Shown here: positions 54,438-54,445 of the stretch, piece by piece
Position numbering within the stretch: position 1 is the stretch's first letter
Layout: every line of letters starts with the position of its first letter
NCBI RefSeq assembly: GCF_017873245.1
Contig: NZ_JAGGJY010000021.1
Span: forward strand, 1 to 54,445
Direction of reading: 5' to 3'
DNA length: 54,445 nt
DNA from: Clostridium tertium
GTDB lineage: Bacteria; Bacillota; Clostridia; Clostridiales; Clostridiaceae
Made by a program: the position numbers and the translations under genes
Notes under the pieces: generated by a model
Seen by the model: the letters and a program-made list of their open reading frames with translations, nothing else
Told to the model about the DNA's origin: nothing
The model's database searches: none

Positions 54438-54445
54438 TGGAAAAA
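54437..54445 (+). CDS. start of the next importer gene, probably the permease (partial)
   Basis: Only the first three codons (M-E-K) are in the window. The ATG overlaps the ATPase stop by one base, GAGGTGAAAGC lies ahead, and in nucleoside importers a permease gene normally follows. Confidence 0.55.

Overview
The window is a stretch of low-GC, AT-rich chromosome from an endospore-forming Firmicute, almost certainly Clostridium sensu stricto. The evidence is the codon bias (AGA, ATA, TTA), strong AGGAGG-type ribosome binding sites, sporulation genes (spoIIR, yabG, sipL-like, cotS-like) and clostridial gene neighbours (veg, cphA/cphB, eutH). The exact species cannot be read from the sequence. 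I see no insertion sequences, phage genes or CRISPR arrays.

Layout. (1) 1-283: 3' end of a 23S rRNA, then tRNA-Asn and a terminator, with no 5S gene between them. (2) 303-7791: polysaccharide deacetylase, an OmpR-type two-component system, an unknown lipoprotein and the TldD/TldE protease pair. (3) 8036-16626: an LtaS-type lipoteichoic acid synthase, a flavoprotein, an SGNH hydrolase with a RusA-like nuclease, tsaD, an alpha/beta-hydrolase-fold protein without catalytic residues, HtrA behind a four-fold 11-bp repeat, and a small Cys-rich protein. (4) 16806-23968: an orphan eutH, then a flavin-based extracellular electron transfer (EET) locus: apbE and a flavinylatable lipoprotein on the minus strand, divergent from ndh2, eetA-like, eetB-like and a polyprenyl diphosphate synthase. 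(5) 23976-33455: a LysR regulator, an orphan solute-binding protein, and a spore-coat cluster of three CotS-like kinases-fold proteins, one eroded CotS-like relative, two GT4 glycosyltransferases and YabG. (6) 33706-44056: veg, sipL-like, cphB, cphA, ispE, spoIIR, a DUF1934 protein, a small unknown and pyrG. (7) 44549-end: a YesMN-type two-component system, a membrane-anchored BMP-family protein, pdp, deoC, a LacI regulator, and a BMP-lipoprotein nucleoside ABC importer that runs off the window.

How parts fit together. The EET block should carry electrons from NADH through Ndh2 and a quinone, with the polyprenyl synthase making the quinone tail, to an FMN lipoprotein flavinylated by ApbE outside the membrane. 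The spore block combines forespore signalling (spoIIR, with a sigma-F type promoter), mother-cell coat assembly and processing (sipL, cotS, yabG; sigma-K type promoters before yabG and one cotS) and cyanophycin metabolism. The final block imports nucleosides and cleaves them to base plus deoxyribose phosphate. A perfect cre/LacI-type operator overlaps the -35 of the importer.

Most notable items: the EET locus in a clostridial setting; two promoter regions with tandem half-sites at 11-bp period (303-339 and 14646-14683); a pseudo-hydrolase beside htrA; an eroded CotS paralogue; and a RusA-like nuclease with a zinc-ribbon tail. Functional calls rest on motif recognition by eye; no database search was possible.
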